Positions 34,252 to 42,892 of a DNA stretch of 64,000 bases are shown here, piece after piece. Origin of the DNA: UBA1479 sp964012715 (lineage in GTDB: Bacteria; Pseudomonadota; Alphaproteobacteria; Rhodospirillales; Casp-alpha2); assembly GCA_964012715.1 (NCBI GenBank), contig CAXGUG010000003.1:25621-89620 (forward strand), in the 5' to 3' direction. The position numbers and the translations under genes were made by a program. Below the pieces are notes generated by a model. The model did no database searches. It was not told the origin of the DNA and saw nothing but the letters and a program-made list of their open reading frames with translations. Each line of letters starts with the position of its first letter. Position 1 is the stretch's first letter.

Positions 34252-35439
34252 ATGGCATTCGGGTCTTCACCTATGGCGGGCGACGCCGCCGACCTGCTGC
34301 GTAAATTGCGCGCCATGGGCGGGCGGAAAGCGGATGTGAACAGCTTGTTGCTGGTCGATCTGTCGGATTTGGGGCTGCCCGAAGACGACGACTATTTGTG
34401 GAACGAGATCGAGGAAATCCACGCCCGCATCGCCCGGGTGCGCGGTGGCGAGGCCTATCGCCTGTCGCCGACGAATATCGCGCTGATCGCCAATCTGACC
34501 GAAATGAACAGGATGGAAGTTCCCCAGGAACTGAAGATGCATCTGTTCAAAATTCTGCGCGAGGAAGCGCCGGACAAGGTGACGGAGGTCGATCAATCCA
34601 AGATCGTCCGCAGCATCGATCTGACGACCCAGATGGCCGGGGCGATCCGCTTCCTGGAAGCCTTCGAGGAACGGGCCAAGGAGCAGGGCGTGATCGCCGG
34701 GGCCGATGGCCTGCGCAGCATCAACCTGTCTGATATTCAGTCCGTCCGGGCCCTTCACACCAAGGTCGGCGACAAGGCTTTCGTCGATACCTACGTTCAG
34801 GGCCAGACCATCGCCTTGATCACCGAGGGCAAACCGCCGGTGCCGATCGCCCGGGAATACTATGTCCGCATGGATTTGTTGCGGAGCGATGCGCTGCAAG
34901 ATGTGGCGATCCATGAATCCGATCCCCTGTTCCCGCAGTTGACCATGGTGTTGGACAGTCTGGTCCTGGGGGCCTATCGCCTGTTCAATCCGAAAGGCTC
35001 CAAATGTGCGGTCAATCTGACCTTGGAGACGGTCGGCAACACGGCCTATCAAAAATTCATAGCGGCGGCGGGTGAAAGCCGATTGGGGAACGTGATCGTC
35101 GAGATCCGGCTGGCCGATATCATACGCGACCTGCGTAAATACGAGGCGGCCCAGGCCGCCGTTCGATCCCTTGGCGGAACGGTCGCGATCGATATCATCG
35201 ATCCGGCGGCGCTAGGGGTGCTCAACCTGGCGGGCTTCAAGGCCAATATCGCCAAAGTTTTGTGGCGCGATTCCGGTGCGGAAACTCTGGCGCGCTACCG
35301 CTCGGTGATCAAACAGGCCCAGGATGCAGGCTGTATCGTGGTATTGTGCCGCGTCGATTCAGAGCTCGGTTTGCGAGTCGGGCGCGAGGTTGGCATCACC
35401 GCATTCCAGGGCTTGCATGTCGAAGGCATGATGTTGTGA
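34252..35439 (+). CDS. degenerate GGDEF-EAL-like protein, tandem copy 2
   Basis: Length 395 from ATG 34252 (MAFGSSPMAGDAADLLRKLR), 43 bp after copy 1. Shared blocks in order: LLLVDLSDLGLPEDDDYLWN, YRLSPTNIALIANLTEMNRM (GGDEF-like strand), REYYVRMDLLRSDAL, CAVNLTLETVGNTAYQKF, GNVIVEIRLADIIRDL, LGGTVAIDIIDPAALGVLNL and VGITAFQGLHVEGM. Catalytic acidic residues are less preserved than in copy 3, with Ile replacing the usual second Asp. The extended frame from 34102 overlaps copy 1 and is a shadow. Soluble; role unknown, probably partner of the neighbouring copies. Confidence 0.7.
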   Translation: MAFGSSPMAGDAADLLRKLRAMGGRKADVNSLLLVDLSDLGLPEDDDYLWNEIEEIHARIARVRGGEAYRLSPTNIALIANLTEMNRMEVPQELKMHLFKILREEAPDKVTEVDQSKIVRSIDLTTQMAGAIRFLEAFEERAKEQGVIAGADGLRSINLSDIQSVRALHTKVGDKAFVDTYVQGQTIALITEGKPPVPIAREYYVRMDLLRSDALQDVAIHESDPLFPQLTMVLDSLVLGAYRLFNPKGSKCAVNLTLETVGNTAYQKFIAAAGESRLGNVIVEIRLADIIRDLRKYEAAQAAVRSLGGTVAIDIIDPAALGVLNLAGFKANIAKVLWRDSGAETLARYRSVIKQAQDAGCIVVLCRVDSELGLRVGREVGITAFQGLHVEGMML

Positions 35440-35566
35440 TGCCTTGGTAAATTAACTCTGTATTATCAACTCGTTGATTAGGGTGAGCAAAATACGGGAA
35501 TGGCTCTTGCCGTGTCCGGGGCCGAAGGGTCAAAATCCAGACTATTAACAGCGGATAGTTAGAAGC

Positions 35567-36745
35567 ATGGCGGAAACAAGCTCCGGTGGTGGCGATCATC
35601 TCAAGCTGCTGACGCGCCTGAAGCATTGGAAGGGTGGCGCGGAAGAGCCTAACCACCTGATTTTGGTTAGTTTTTCTACCCTCGGCATGACCGAGGAAGA
35701 AGACAAGCTGCTGCGTAAGAAGACGGATGAATCCTACGAACGTTCGCACGAGCGGCGTGGCGCGGAAGTCTATCGTCTGACCAACACAGACACCGCCTTG
35801 TTGATGAAATTGAATGACTACAACCAGATGGAGTGGACCTCGGAGCTTAAGGTCGACCTGATTCGCGTCATTCAGCAGAATTTCCCCGAATATTTCGGCC
35901 AAATCGACCAGTCGCGGATGCTGCGGATCATCAATCTGCAAGGGCGTCTGCAGAACGCGATCAAGTTTTTGGAAGCCTTCGATGATCGCGCCAAGGAAGC
36001 CGGTGTCGGCACCGGCGATTCCCGGCCGCTGCGCGAAAGCGATATCCAGGTCGTGCGCGACGGCATGCGCAAGATGGGCAAGAAGACGTTCACCGACAAC
36101 TTCATCCGCTCCCAGGCGACGGTGCTGATCACGCCGGGCAAGCCGCCCATGCCGGTGATGCGGGAGTACTTCATCTCGGTCGAAATGATCCGCCAACACA
36201 TTCTGACCAATGTCGATTTCCGCGGCGCGGGGCTGGTGTTCCAGCATCTGACGCGGTCGCTCGATCAGATGCTGATCGAATGTTTCGACGAGGTAAATCC
36301 GGACCGGGCCAAGGCCTCCCTGAACCTCAACGTCGAAACCGTGTTTACCCATTCGTTCCAAAACCTGTTGGAGCGGGGCGAAAAGTCGCTCGGCAATCTG
36401 GTTTTGGAATTCCGCGCCGAAAACATCTTGCAGAACTTCGACCAGTTTCTGACGGCGTCGGAACTGATCCGCTCGCGCGGCGGCACCATCGCGATCGACG
36501 CGATCATCCCGGAAAGCTTGGGCGTGATCGATCTGCCGCGTCTGGGGGCCAAGCTGGCCAAGGTATTCTGGCGCCCGGGAACGGAAGCGGTTCTCCCGCA
36601 GTTCAAGGAAGCCATTCAAAGCCTGCAGCAACGGGGCACGGTCCTGGTTCTGGCCCGCGTCGATGACGAACTGGGCATCAAGACGGGTCATGCTTGCGGC
36701 ATCACCATGTTCCAGGGCTTTTACATCGACGACATGGTGTCTTGA
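35567..36745 (+). CDS. degenerate GGDEF-EAL-like protein, tandem copy 3
   Basis: Length 392, ATG 35567 after a 127-bp AT-rich gap that may hold its own promoter. Residues 69-80 (YRLTNTDTALLM) match the GGDEF strand position; the EAL-like half runs from about 205 to 392: LNLNVETVFTHSF, GNLVLEFRAENIL, GGTIAIDAIIPESLGVIDL, LGAKLAKVFW, TVLVLARVDDE, GITMFQGFYIDDM. The Asn, Glu, Asp and Lys near positions of EAL metal ligands are partly kept, but the EAL tripeptide is missing. c-di-GMP binding without catalysis is possible. It is 26 bp before a DUF2927 gene on the same strand. Confidence 0.7.
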   Translation: MAETSSGGGDHLKLLTRLKHWKGGAEEPNHLILVSFSTLGMTEEEDKLLRKKTDESYERSHERRGAEVYRLTNTDTALLMKLNDYNQMEWTSELKVDLIRVIQQNFPEYFGQIDQSRMLRIINLQGRLQNAIKFLEAFDDRAKEAGVGTGDSRPLRESDIQVVRDGMRKMGKKTFTDNFIRSQATVLITPGKPPMPVMREYFISVEMIRQHILTNVDFRGAGLVFQHLTRSLDQMLIECFDEVNPDRAKASLNLNVETVFTHSFQNLLERGEKSLGNLVLEFRAENILQNFDQFLTASELIRSRGGTIAIDAIIPESLGVIDLPRLGAKLAKVFWRPGTEAVLPQFKEAIQSLQQRGTVLVLARVDDELGIKTGHACGITMFQGFYIDDMVS

Positions 36746-36771
36746 TCGCGCCTTTCTGATACGGTCGCAGG

Positions 36772-37584
36772 ATGCGTATCTGGACCCGAGTTTTCCCGCT
36801 TTTCGTCTGTGTCCTGTTTGTCGGTCTGGCTGCCGGTCCGACCGCGCGGGCGCAGGATGTTTCCAACGTCGATTTGTTGAAGGCCTTCGCCGGGGTCGCC
36901 CTTGGCTCCGAATACGAAAAGCGCGAACCACGTATCCTGAAATGGGAAAAGCCGGTCAATGCCGCGATCATCGGCAAGGGTTATCCGCCTTTGTTCGAGC
37001 AATTGGTGGTCAAGCAGTTGGCCGATCTCGCCAAGGAAACGAACCATCCGGTGCAACTGGTCTATTCCGAGACCATGCGCCGGGAAAAACGCCTGCCCGC
37101 CAACGTTTCGAAAATTCCCATCAACATGCTGATCTTCTACGCGCCGAAGGCGGACCTTCCGGCCATGGTCGAGAAGCATACCAAGGGCGCGTTCAAGGCT
37201 CCTGACGTGGCGCGGATGAGCAACCTGGGTTTCTGTCACGGCCGGTTGCAGATCTTCAAATCCGGCGCGTTGAAGTTCGTTTACGCCGCCGTCCCGGCCG
37301 AAATCACGACCCAGGTCGTCTACGGCAATACCCGCGTAGATCCCAAGATTTTCCTGCGCGCCTGCGTGACCGAGGAAATCACCCAGCTGATGGGCCTGAT
37401 CAACGACGTCAAAGGGCTGAAGATCTCGATCTTTTCCGACGACAGCGCGCATGTCGATCTGACCGAGGCCGATCGTTGGATGCTACGCCTGCTGTACGAC
37501 CCCAGGGTCAAGGCCGGCATGAAGCCGGACGAAGTCCTGCCCCTGGTGGCACGCATGCTGCTCGAAAAACGCCCCGGCAAATAG
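36772..37584 (+). CDS. secreted DUF2927-domain protein
   Basis: Length 270 with a Sec signal (residues 1-27, ending TARAQ). The C-terminal segment CVTEEITQLMGLINDVKGL, SIFSDDSAH and LTEADRWMLRLLYDPRVKAG matches the DUF2927 pattern of alphaproteobacterial envelope proteins, with the conserved Cys pairing perhaps with Cys in LGFCHGRL. Some relatives look like inactive metalloprotease folds; function unknown. It begins 26 bp after the third GGDEF-EAL-like gene and is probably co-transcribed with it. Confidence 0.8.
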   Translation: MRIWTRVFPLFVCVLFVGLAAGPTARAQDVSNVDLLKAFAGVALGSEYEKREPRILKWEKPVNAAIIGKGYPPLFEQLVVKQLADLAKETNHPVQLVYSETMRREKRLPANVSKIPINMLIFYAPKADLPAMVEKHTKGAFKAPDVARMSNLGFCHGRLQIFKSGALKFVYAAVPAEITTQVVYGNTRVDPKIFLRACVTEEITQLMGLINDVKGLKISIFSDDSAHVDLTEADRWMLRLLYDPRVKAGMKPDEVLPLVARMLLEKRPGK

Positions 37585-37610
37585 CCCCGCCGGGCGGCGT
37601 CAGGTTGCCC

Positions 37611-37724
37611 CTAGAACGACCAGGGTAGTTCCCGCATATCGAACATCGCCTCGGCGATCAGGACCGTTATGGTCAACGGTACCGCCACAAGAAGGGCGAA
37701 CAACGGGGCTTTCAAGGTTTCCAT
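37611..37724 (-). CDS. 37-residue single-helix membrane peptide
   Basis: A short frame starting METLKAPLFALLVA and ending MRELPWSF, with one hydrophobic helix of about 20 residues (ALLVAVPLTITVLIAEAMF). The ATG at 37724 is preceded by AAAGGAGACCACC, an excellent Shine-Dalgarno at ideal spacing, which is the main reason to call it. It lies downstream of a long hairpin behind the FAH-family gene on the same strand and converges with the DUF2927 gene. Family not recognised; such peptides often act as small subunits or modulators of membrane complexes. Confidence 0.65.
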   Translation of the reverse strand: METLKAPLFALLVAVPLTITVLIAEAMFDMRELPWSF

Positions 37725-37802
37725 GGTGGTCTCCTTTCTCCGTCCAAGCGGAGAGAAGAAAAGCACCGAACCTGGGCCGCCCGAGGGCTGGAATGGGGCA
37801 AT

Positions 37803-37836
37803 CCAGGGGCAGGAAACCGCGGTTTCTCGCCCCTGG
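37803..37836 (-). terminator. long hairpin between the FAH-family gene and the small membrane peptide gene
   Basis: CCAGGGGC / GCCCCTGG arms enclose a second perfect palindrome GAAACCGCGGTTTC, giving a 34-nt nearly continuous stem. It starts 11 bp after the FAH-family stop. T-rich sequence does not follow on the minus strand, so it may be a terminator, a processing site or a partial stop. Confidence 0.5.
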
Positions 37837-37846
37837 TTTAAGCAGA

Positions 37847-38533
37847 TTAGACGACCTTGATGGTCAGTTCGTCCACGCCATCGACGATACCCTTCAGGAC
37901 GTCGCCGCGATGGACCGCGCCGACGCCGGCGGGCGTGCCGGTCAGGATCAGGTCGCCCGGGGCCAGGGTGAACAGGCCCGACAGGTATTCGATCATTTCC
38001 GGAATTTTCCAGATCATCTGGTTCAGGTCGCCGTCTTGGCGAACCTCGCCGTTGCATTCCAGCCAGATGCGGCCCTCGGACGGATGCCCGACTTCGGACG
38101 CGGGATGGATCGCCGTGCAGGGGGCGGACAGTTCGAACGCCTTGCCGGTGTCCCAGGGGCGGCCCATTTTCTTGGCTGCGCCCTGCAGGTCACGGCGCGT
38201 CATGTCGAGCGCCACGGCATAGCCGTAGACATGGTCCAGGGCCTTGGCAGCGGGGATGTCGGTGCCGCCTTCCTTCAGGCCGACCACCAGTTCCAGTTCC
38301 CAATGCACGTCGTCGCTGGCCACCGGATAGGGCCAGTCGCCGCCGCCGACAAACAGGTTGTCGGGGCATTTCTGGAAAAAGAACGGCGGTTCGCGGTTCG
38401 GGTCGTGACCCATTTCGATCGCGTGGTCGGCGTAATTGCGCCCGACGCAGTAGACGCGACGCACGGGGAACTGATCGTCCGTACCGGCGACCGGAAGGTA
38501 CGCCTGGGGCGGTTGGGGAATGACATAAGCCAT
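37847..38533 (-). CDS. fumarylacetoacetate hydrolase (FAH)-family protein
   Basis: Length 228 from ATG 38533 (MAYVIPQPPQAYLPVAG), preceded by GAGGAC. VYCVGRNYADHAIEMG is the family opening; PFFFQKCPDNL, HWELELVVGLKEGG (metal Glu residues), GYAVALDMTRRDLQ and LILTGTPAGVGAVHRGD complete the fold. Such enzymes hydrolyse or decarboxylate 2-oxo acids: fumarylpyruvate hydrolase, oxaloacetate decarboxylase and 2-hydroxyhepta-2,4-diene-1,7-dioate isomerase are candidates. FAH plus the frequent maleylpyruvate-type role suggests aromatic or oxaloacetate metabolism, unproven. Confidence 0.9.
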   Translation of the reverse strand: MAYVIPQPPQAYLPVAGTDDQFPVRRVYCVGRNYADHAIEMGHDPNREPPFFFQKCPDNLFVGGGDWPYPVASDDVHWELELVVGLKEGGTDIPAAKALDHVYGYAVALDMTRRDLQGAAKKMGRPWDTGKAFELSAPCTAIHPASEVGHPSEGRIWLECNGEVRQDGDLNQMIWKIPEMIEYLSGLFTLAPGDLILTGTPAGVGAVHRGDVLKGIVDGVDELTIKVV

Positions 38534-38999
38534 GGATGTCCTCGAAAGTCTTGTGGTTGAGAATCCTGGGTTGGTGCGGGCGGCCAGAACGGCAACGGCA
38601 CCGTTTAAGATGTTTCGGATGTACGCGAAGCCTCCGGCGGGCGCAATAGGATTCCCTGGTTGCATCCGGGGTCTAGGAACATGTTCTGGCCGTATATTTT
38701 GGCCAAGTCGTTGCCCTATCAGGGGCTTTTTGAATGGCGCGGCAAAGGGCGCGGCCCTTAATTCCCATGACGGGGGCTTGGGGGAATATTTTCGACCTAG
38801 CCGAAAGTCATAACCGGGCGTATGAGTCCCTCGGAGACCCAGCGTGGCGGCGCGCAGCGGGCCAAGGGCGGCAATCATAGTCGCCGGATTCAATAAAACA
38901 CGGTGAACAGCACCCTGGGACAGGTCGGTCGATGCATGGACCGGTCGCCAGTCGTTTCGGCCTATCGCCGGCGCGGCCAAGACGAGGGGATGATAAACC
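38534..38999. other. 466-bp intergenic stretch without a convincing gene
   Basis: Between the FAH-family gene (minus) and the gene at 39000 (plus), so it must hold two divergent promoters. I found only short frames overlapping on the reverse of each other and a 10-bp palindrome GAACATGTTC at 38677-38686. Base composition is slightly more AT-rich around 38690-38800. No RNA structure stood out. Confidence 0.4.
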
Positions 39000-39461
39000 A
39001 TGACCGAAACCATCGATGTCGATTACATCGTCCCGGAACCCCTGCCGGACGATCATTTCGATCCTCACTTACCCGGCGATTGGTTCTGCGAATTCACCCA
39101 GGACTATGGCGACGGCATCCGTGTGACCAAGCGCGGCCTGGAAGCGACCAACCTGATTATTCGGAAATACGACGTCGCGCCGGATGAAGTCCTGGCGTTT
39201 TCGACATTCTGCAGCCCGCGCCGCGCCATGACCGCGTTCCACTTCCACCCCGATTTCGATCCGGAGCGACGCCAGCGGTACATGGAGGCCCACCGGGAAG
39301 GCTACGACGTCGCCGTCGACGTCACGGAACATCTGGCGGCGGAACGCGCCGGGCAACGGGCGGCAATCCTCCGGCGTTTGGGCCGCGCACGGCGCGCCGT
39401 ATCCTTGGTTGCCCATGCGGCGGCGGTGTTCATTCTGGCCCACTATTCCCCCGGACGCTGA
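39000..39461 (+). CDS. hypothetical protein, 153 residues
   Basis: Not recognised. The ATG at 39000 has GAGGGGATGATAAACC in front. The N-terminal 100 residues are acidic and aromatic (DDHFDPHLPGDWFCEFTQDYG; FHFHPDFDPERRQRY); the last 40 are basic then hydrophobic (VSLVAHAAAVFILAHYSP), so it may attach to the membrane by its tail. It lies 68 bp before dgcN on the same strand, possibly but not clearly in the same operon. Confidence 0.55.
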   Translation: MTETIDVDYIVPEPLPDDHFDPHLPGDWFCEFTQDYGDGIRVTKRGLEATNLIIRKYDVAPDEVLAFSTFCSPRRAMTAFHFHPDFDPERRQRYMEAHREGYDVAVDVTEHLAAERAGQRAAILRRLGRARRAVSLVAHAAAVFILAHYSPGR

Positions 39462-39529
39462 CCCCTTTTTTCGCACCTGCAAAATGTTAGCCTCGGTTCT
39501 TGCAATGACCTTTTGCGGGAGTACCGATC

Positions 39530-40534
39530 ATGGCTCTGGCCACCCCTTATCTGATGTTCATCGGCGATGCGCCGGATCAACTCGCGGCCAAGGTCGCCAT
39601 CGGTGTCGTCCACTGGCGGCCCGAGTGGTGCGTGGGGCAGTTGCGCATGGACGGCTGCAAGGCCGACCTGGGTATTCCCGACATGACGATCGAGGAAGCC
39701 GTTGCCGCCGGCTGTAAGACCCTGGTCGTCGGCGTCGCCAACCGGGGCGGGATCATCCCCGATAGCTGGAAGGCCGTGATCGTTCAGGCGATCGAAGCCG
39801 GGATGGACGTGGCTTCGGGCCTGCACCAGAAATTGACCAGCATTCCCGCCGTGGCCGAGGCGGCCAAGACCCATGGCCGCACCCTGACGGATGCCCGCCA
39901 CGCGACGCGCGAATTCGACGTTGCCTCGGGCCAGGCCCGCACGGGCCGTCGTTTGCTGACGGTCGGCACGGACGTGTCCGTGGGCAAGATGTTTACCTCG
40001 CTGGCGATCGAGCGGGAAATGAAGGCCCGCGGCATGAACGCCGATTTCCGCGCCACCGGCCAAACCGGCATCTTCATCGCCGGGGATGGGGTTTCGGTCG
40101 ATGCGGTGGTCGCCGACTTCATCGCCGGTGCGGCCGAATGGCTGACCCCCGCCAACAGCGCCGATCACTGGGACGTGGTCGAGGGGCAGGGCTCCTTGTT
40201 CCATGCGTCCTATTCCGGGGTTACGCTGGGCCTGATCCATGGATCGCGGCCCAATGCCCTGGTCCTTTGCCACGACGCGGCGCGTAAGGAAATGCGCGGC
40301 ACCCCCGGTGTGCCGGTGCCTGAACTGGAAAACTGCATTGCCGTCAACGAACGCATGGCGCAGATGTTCGAACCGGATGCCAAGGTCGTCGGCGTATCGG
40401 TCAACACCAGTTCCATGGACGACGTGACCGCGGCGACGTATCTTTCAGAGATCTCGCAACGCCTGGGTCTGCCCGCCGTCGATGCGGTGCGCACGGGCGT
40501 CGCACCCATTGTCGACGCGATCGAGAAGCTCTGA
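39530..40534 (+). CDS. dgcN: N-acetyltransferase DgcN (DUF1611), D-glutamate catabolism
   Basis: Length 334. The N-terminal Rossmann-like part has PYLMFIGDAPDQLAAKVAIG; RRLLTVGTDVSVGKMFTSLA is the nucleotide/CoA-type loop of DUF1611; HWDVVEGQGSLFHASYSGVT is the conserved core. DgcN of Pseudoalteromonas acetylates D-glutamate with acetyl-CoA. Its partner DgcA, an N-acetyl-D-glutamate racemase, starts 3 bp downstream as in characterised operons, which is the main support for the assignment. The product N-acetyl-L-glutamate can enter arginine biosynthesis. No transporter or regulator for the pair is adjacent. Confidence 0.88.
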   Translation: MALATPYLMFIGDAPDQLAAKVAIGVVHWRPEWCVGQLRMDGCKADLGIPDMTIEEAVAAGCKTLVVGVANRGGIIPDSWKAVIVQAIEAGMDVASGLHQKLTSIPAVAEAAKTHGRTLTDARHATREFDVASGQARTGRRLLTVGTDVSVGKMFTSLAIEREMKARGMNADFRATGQTGIFIAGDGVSVDAVVADFIAGAAEWLTPANSADHWDVVEGQGSLFHASYSGVTLGLIHGSRPNALVLCHDAARKEMRGTPGVPVPELENCIAVNERMAQMFEPDAKVVGVSVNTSSMDDVTAATYLSEISQRLGLPAVDAVRTGVAPIVDAIEKL

Positions 40535-40536
40535 AC

Positions 40537-41529
40537 ATGACGCTGCCGCACCGCCTTTCCGCCGTTGACCAGGGCTGGCCCCTGGCCCGTCCCTTCGCCA
40601 TTTCGCGCGGGGTCAAGACCGAGGCCCGCGTCGTCGTGGCCGAGGTCGAGGACGCGGGCGGTCTGGCGGGCCGGGGCGAATGCGTTCCCTATGCCCATTA
40701 TGGCGAAACCGTCGACAGCGTGATCCATCAGATTGCCGAGGTCGCCGAGGCGATCGCCTCGGGCCTGGACCGACGCGGCCTGTTGGATGCCTTGCCCCCC
40801 GGGGCGGCTCGCAACGCGGTGGACGGTGCGCTGTGGGATTTGGAATGCAAGCAGGCGGGCAAACGCGCCTGGGAGCTTGCCGGGTTGCCGGAACCCGTTC
40901 CGGCGGTCACGGCGGAAACCATCGGCATCGGCACGCCCGAGGAGATGGGCAAGCGTGCGGCGGAACTGTCGAAGGTGCCATTGCTGAAGATCAAATTGGA
41001 CGGCGAGCAGGTTCGCGACCGCTTGAGCGCGGTCCATGCCGCGGCCCCGAATGCCCGCCTGGTCGTCGATCCGAACGAAGGGTGGGATTTGCACCGCCTG
41101 GAAAACCTCTGTCCGTTCCTGGCCGAGATCGGGGTCGAGATGATCGAGCAGCCGGTCCCCGCCCATGGCGATGAAATTCTGCGCGGCTTCAAATCTCCCG
41201 TGCCGCTTTGCGCCGATGAAAGTTGTCATACGGCGGCCGATCTGGAGCGGCTCGAAGGCCTTTACGACATGGTCAATATCAAGCTGGACAAGACAGGTGG
41301 CCTGACGGCGGCGCTTGAGCTTGCCGACGCGGCCGAGGCCAAGGGTTTTGGCCTGATGGTCGGCTGCATGGTCGGAACCTCGCTGGCCATGGCGCCGGCG
41401 ACGTTGTTGATGAACCGGGCACGGGTGGTCGATCTGGATGGGCCGTTGTTGCTACGGGAAGATCGCGTGCCCGGGCTCGATTTCGCACAAGGAAAAGTGC
41501 ATGCGCCCGCGTCCGGATTATGGGGCTGA
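40537..41529 (+). CDS. dgcA: N-acetyl-D-glutamate racemase DgcA (enolase superfamily)
   Basis: Length 330, beginning 3 bp after dgcN. Enolase-superfamily barrel with LLKIKLDG (KxK lysines), VVDPNEGWD (Asp), EMIEQPVP (Glu), CADES (Asp) and VNIKLDKTGG (second catalytic Lys), the arrangement of dipeptide epimerases and N-acylamino acid racemases. The operon with DgcN indicates racemisation of N-acetyl-D-glutamate to the L form. Without that neighbour it would be called an L-Ala-D/L-Glu epimerase. Confidence 0.88.
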   Translation: MTLPHRLSAVDQGWPLARPFAISRGVKTEARVVVAEVEDAGGLAGRGECVPYAHYGETVDSVIHQIAEVAEAIASGLDRRGLLDALPPGAARNAVDGALWDLECKQAGKRAWELAGLPEPVPAVTAETIGIGTPEEMGKRAAELSKVPLLKIKLDGEQVRDRLSAVHAAAPNARLVVDPNEGWDLHRLENLCPFLAEIGVEMIEQPVPAHGDEILRGFKSPVPLCADESCHTAADLERLEGLYDMVNIKLDKTGGLTAALELADAAEAKGFGLMVGCMVGTSLAMAPATLLMNRARVVDLDGPLLLREDRVPGLDFAQGKVHAPASGLWG

Positions 41530-41731
41530 AAATTATCCACTAGAAGAGTTGTAGTATAAAACTCGCCTCTAAATGGTTATTTTCTAATGTATTCTCGTAT
41601 TGTCCTATGTGATTTTTTCTGGTTAGGATGAAAACAACAGGCGCGCAATAACGACGCCGATGGGGTTTATCGAGGTTTTATTTTAATAGGTTGAATGGTG
41701 GTGAGAGGAGGACTCCCGCCACTATACGGTG

Positions 41732-42871
41732 ATGGGCGTATATAACCTTGAACGATTGACCTTCCTGCTTGTCGACGACAATCGGTTCGTCGTGAAGATC
41801 CTTCAGGACGTGCTGAAGACGCTCGGCGCGGGACAGGTCATCACCGCTGAAAACGGGGTCGAAGCCATCGAGTTTCTCGGCGGCTACCACGGGCCTTACG
41901 GCTGCCCTGTCGATGTGATCATCTCGGATCTCGTGATGGCGCCGATCGACGGACACCTGCTGTTGAAATGGGTCCGTCAGGGCAAGGATTCTCCCAACCG
42001 CTTCATGCCGTTCATCATGATGTCGGGTGCCGCCGATACCGAACATGTAGAAAAAGCGCGCGACGGCGGGGCCAACGAATTCCTGGCAAAACCGTTTTCC
42101 GCCCAGACGGTCTGCGACCGCATTCTCGAAGTCATCGATTTTCCGCGTCAGTTCGTCGCCACGCGCGACTATTTCGGCCCGGATCGGCATCGGCGCAACG
42201 CCCCACCGGGCACGCAGAACCGTCGCCGAATTACGGAAAAGGAAGCGACCATCGTCTATTCGTCGGATCGCGTGCGAAAGCCAAAGAACCCGGGCGACGT
42301 GTACCTATTCCGCTTGCCCAACAAGCTGAAGGAAAAGGTCGGGGGGCTGGGCATGCACCCGCCGGGTGAACTGCCGACGCGCCATCTGCAGGCCGCGGAC
42401 GAACAGCTTCAACGCAAGGGGTTGGAATTCCACGATTGGGCGCTTGGCTATCTTGCGACGTTGTCGAGCATTTGCGAGCGCGCCATGAAGCAATCGGAAG
42501 AACACCGTGCGCGCCACTTCAAGAACATCAACCTGCTGGCCCACGAATTGCGCGGGCAGGGCGGCACCTTCGGGTATCCGATCATCACCAGCGTCGGGGA
42601 AATGCTCTACAAGACGACCCTGGCGCCTTGTCCGACCGAAGATCGCGCGGTCAAGGTCATCAAGGCCCATATCGACACCATGCGCTCGGTATTCCGCGAC
42701 AAGGTCAAGGGCGACGGCGGCGAAATCGGTGTCGAGTTGATGAAGGACCTGCGCAAGGCAATCCGCAAGTATATGACGGACGCTGCCCTCGACCCCGCGC
42801 CGGAAGAAATAGAGCCTGAGGTGGAGCCGAACGGCGCCGCACGGAACTTCCGTCCCAGTCAGATCGACTAA
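41732..42871 (+). CDS. receiver-domain protein with C-terminal Hpt-like domain
   Basis: Length 379 from ATG 41732 (a GTG three bases before is an alternative; the GGAGGA is rather far upstream). The receiver (about 10-135) has VDDN, phospho-acceptor Asp66 in IISDLVMAPIDG, and Lys in FLAKPFS. A basic linker (about 145-190) follows. The helical C-terminal part (about 225-350) contains INLLAHELRGQGGTFGYP with His271 in the HxLxGxGGTFG context of histidine phosphotransfer domains. A receiver-Hpt fusion with no kinase beside it suggests a phosphorelay intermediate. The AT-rich 202 bp before it probably hold its promoter. Confidence 0.82.
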   Translation: MGVYNLERLTFLLVDDNRFVVKILQDVLKTLGAGQVITAENGVEAIEFLGGYHGPYGCPVDVIISDLVMAPIDGHLLLKWVRQGKDSPNRFMPFIMMSGAADTEHVEKARDGGANEFLAKPFSAQTVCDRILEVIDFPRQFVATRDYFGPDRHRRNAPPGTQNRRRITEKEATIVYSSDRVRKPKNPGDVYLFRLPNKLKEKVGGLGMHPPGELPTRHLQAADEQLQRKGLEFHDWALGYLATLSSICERAMKQSEEHRARHFKNINLLAHELRGQGGTFGYPIITSVGEMLYKTTLAPCPTEDRAVKVIKAHIDTMRSVFRDKVKGDGGEIGVELMKDLRKAIRKYMTDAALDPAPEEIEPEVEPNGAARNFRPSQID

Positions 42872-42892
42872 CCGTCGATGGATTGATGGGTG

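Noticed and set aside
38677..38686. GAACATGTTC palindrome as a LexA box
   Set aside because: Alphaproteobacterial LexA boxes are GTTC-N7-GTTC direct-type motifs; a lone 10-bp palindrome is expected by chance and neighbours are not DNA-repair genes.
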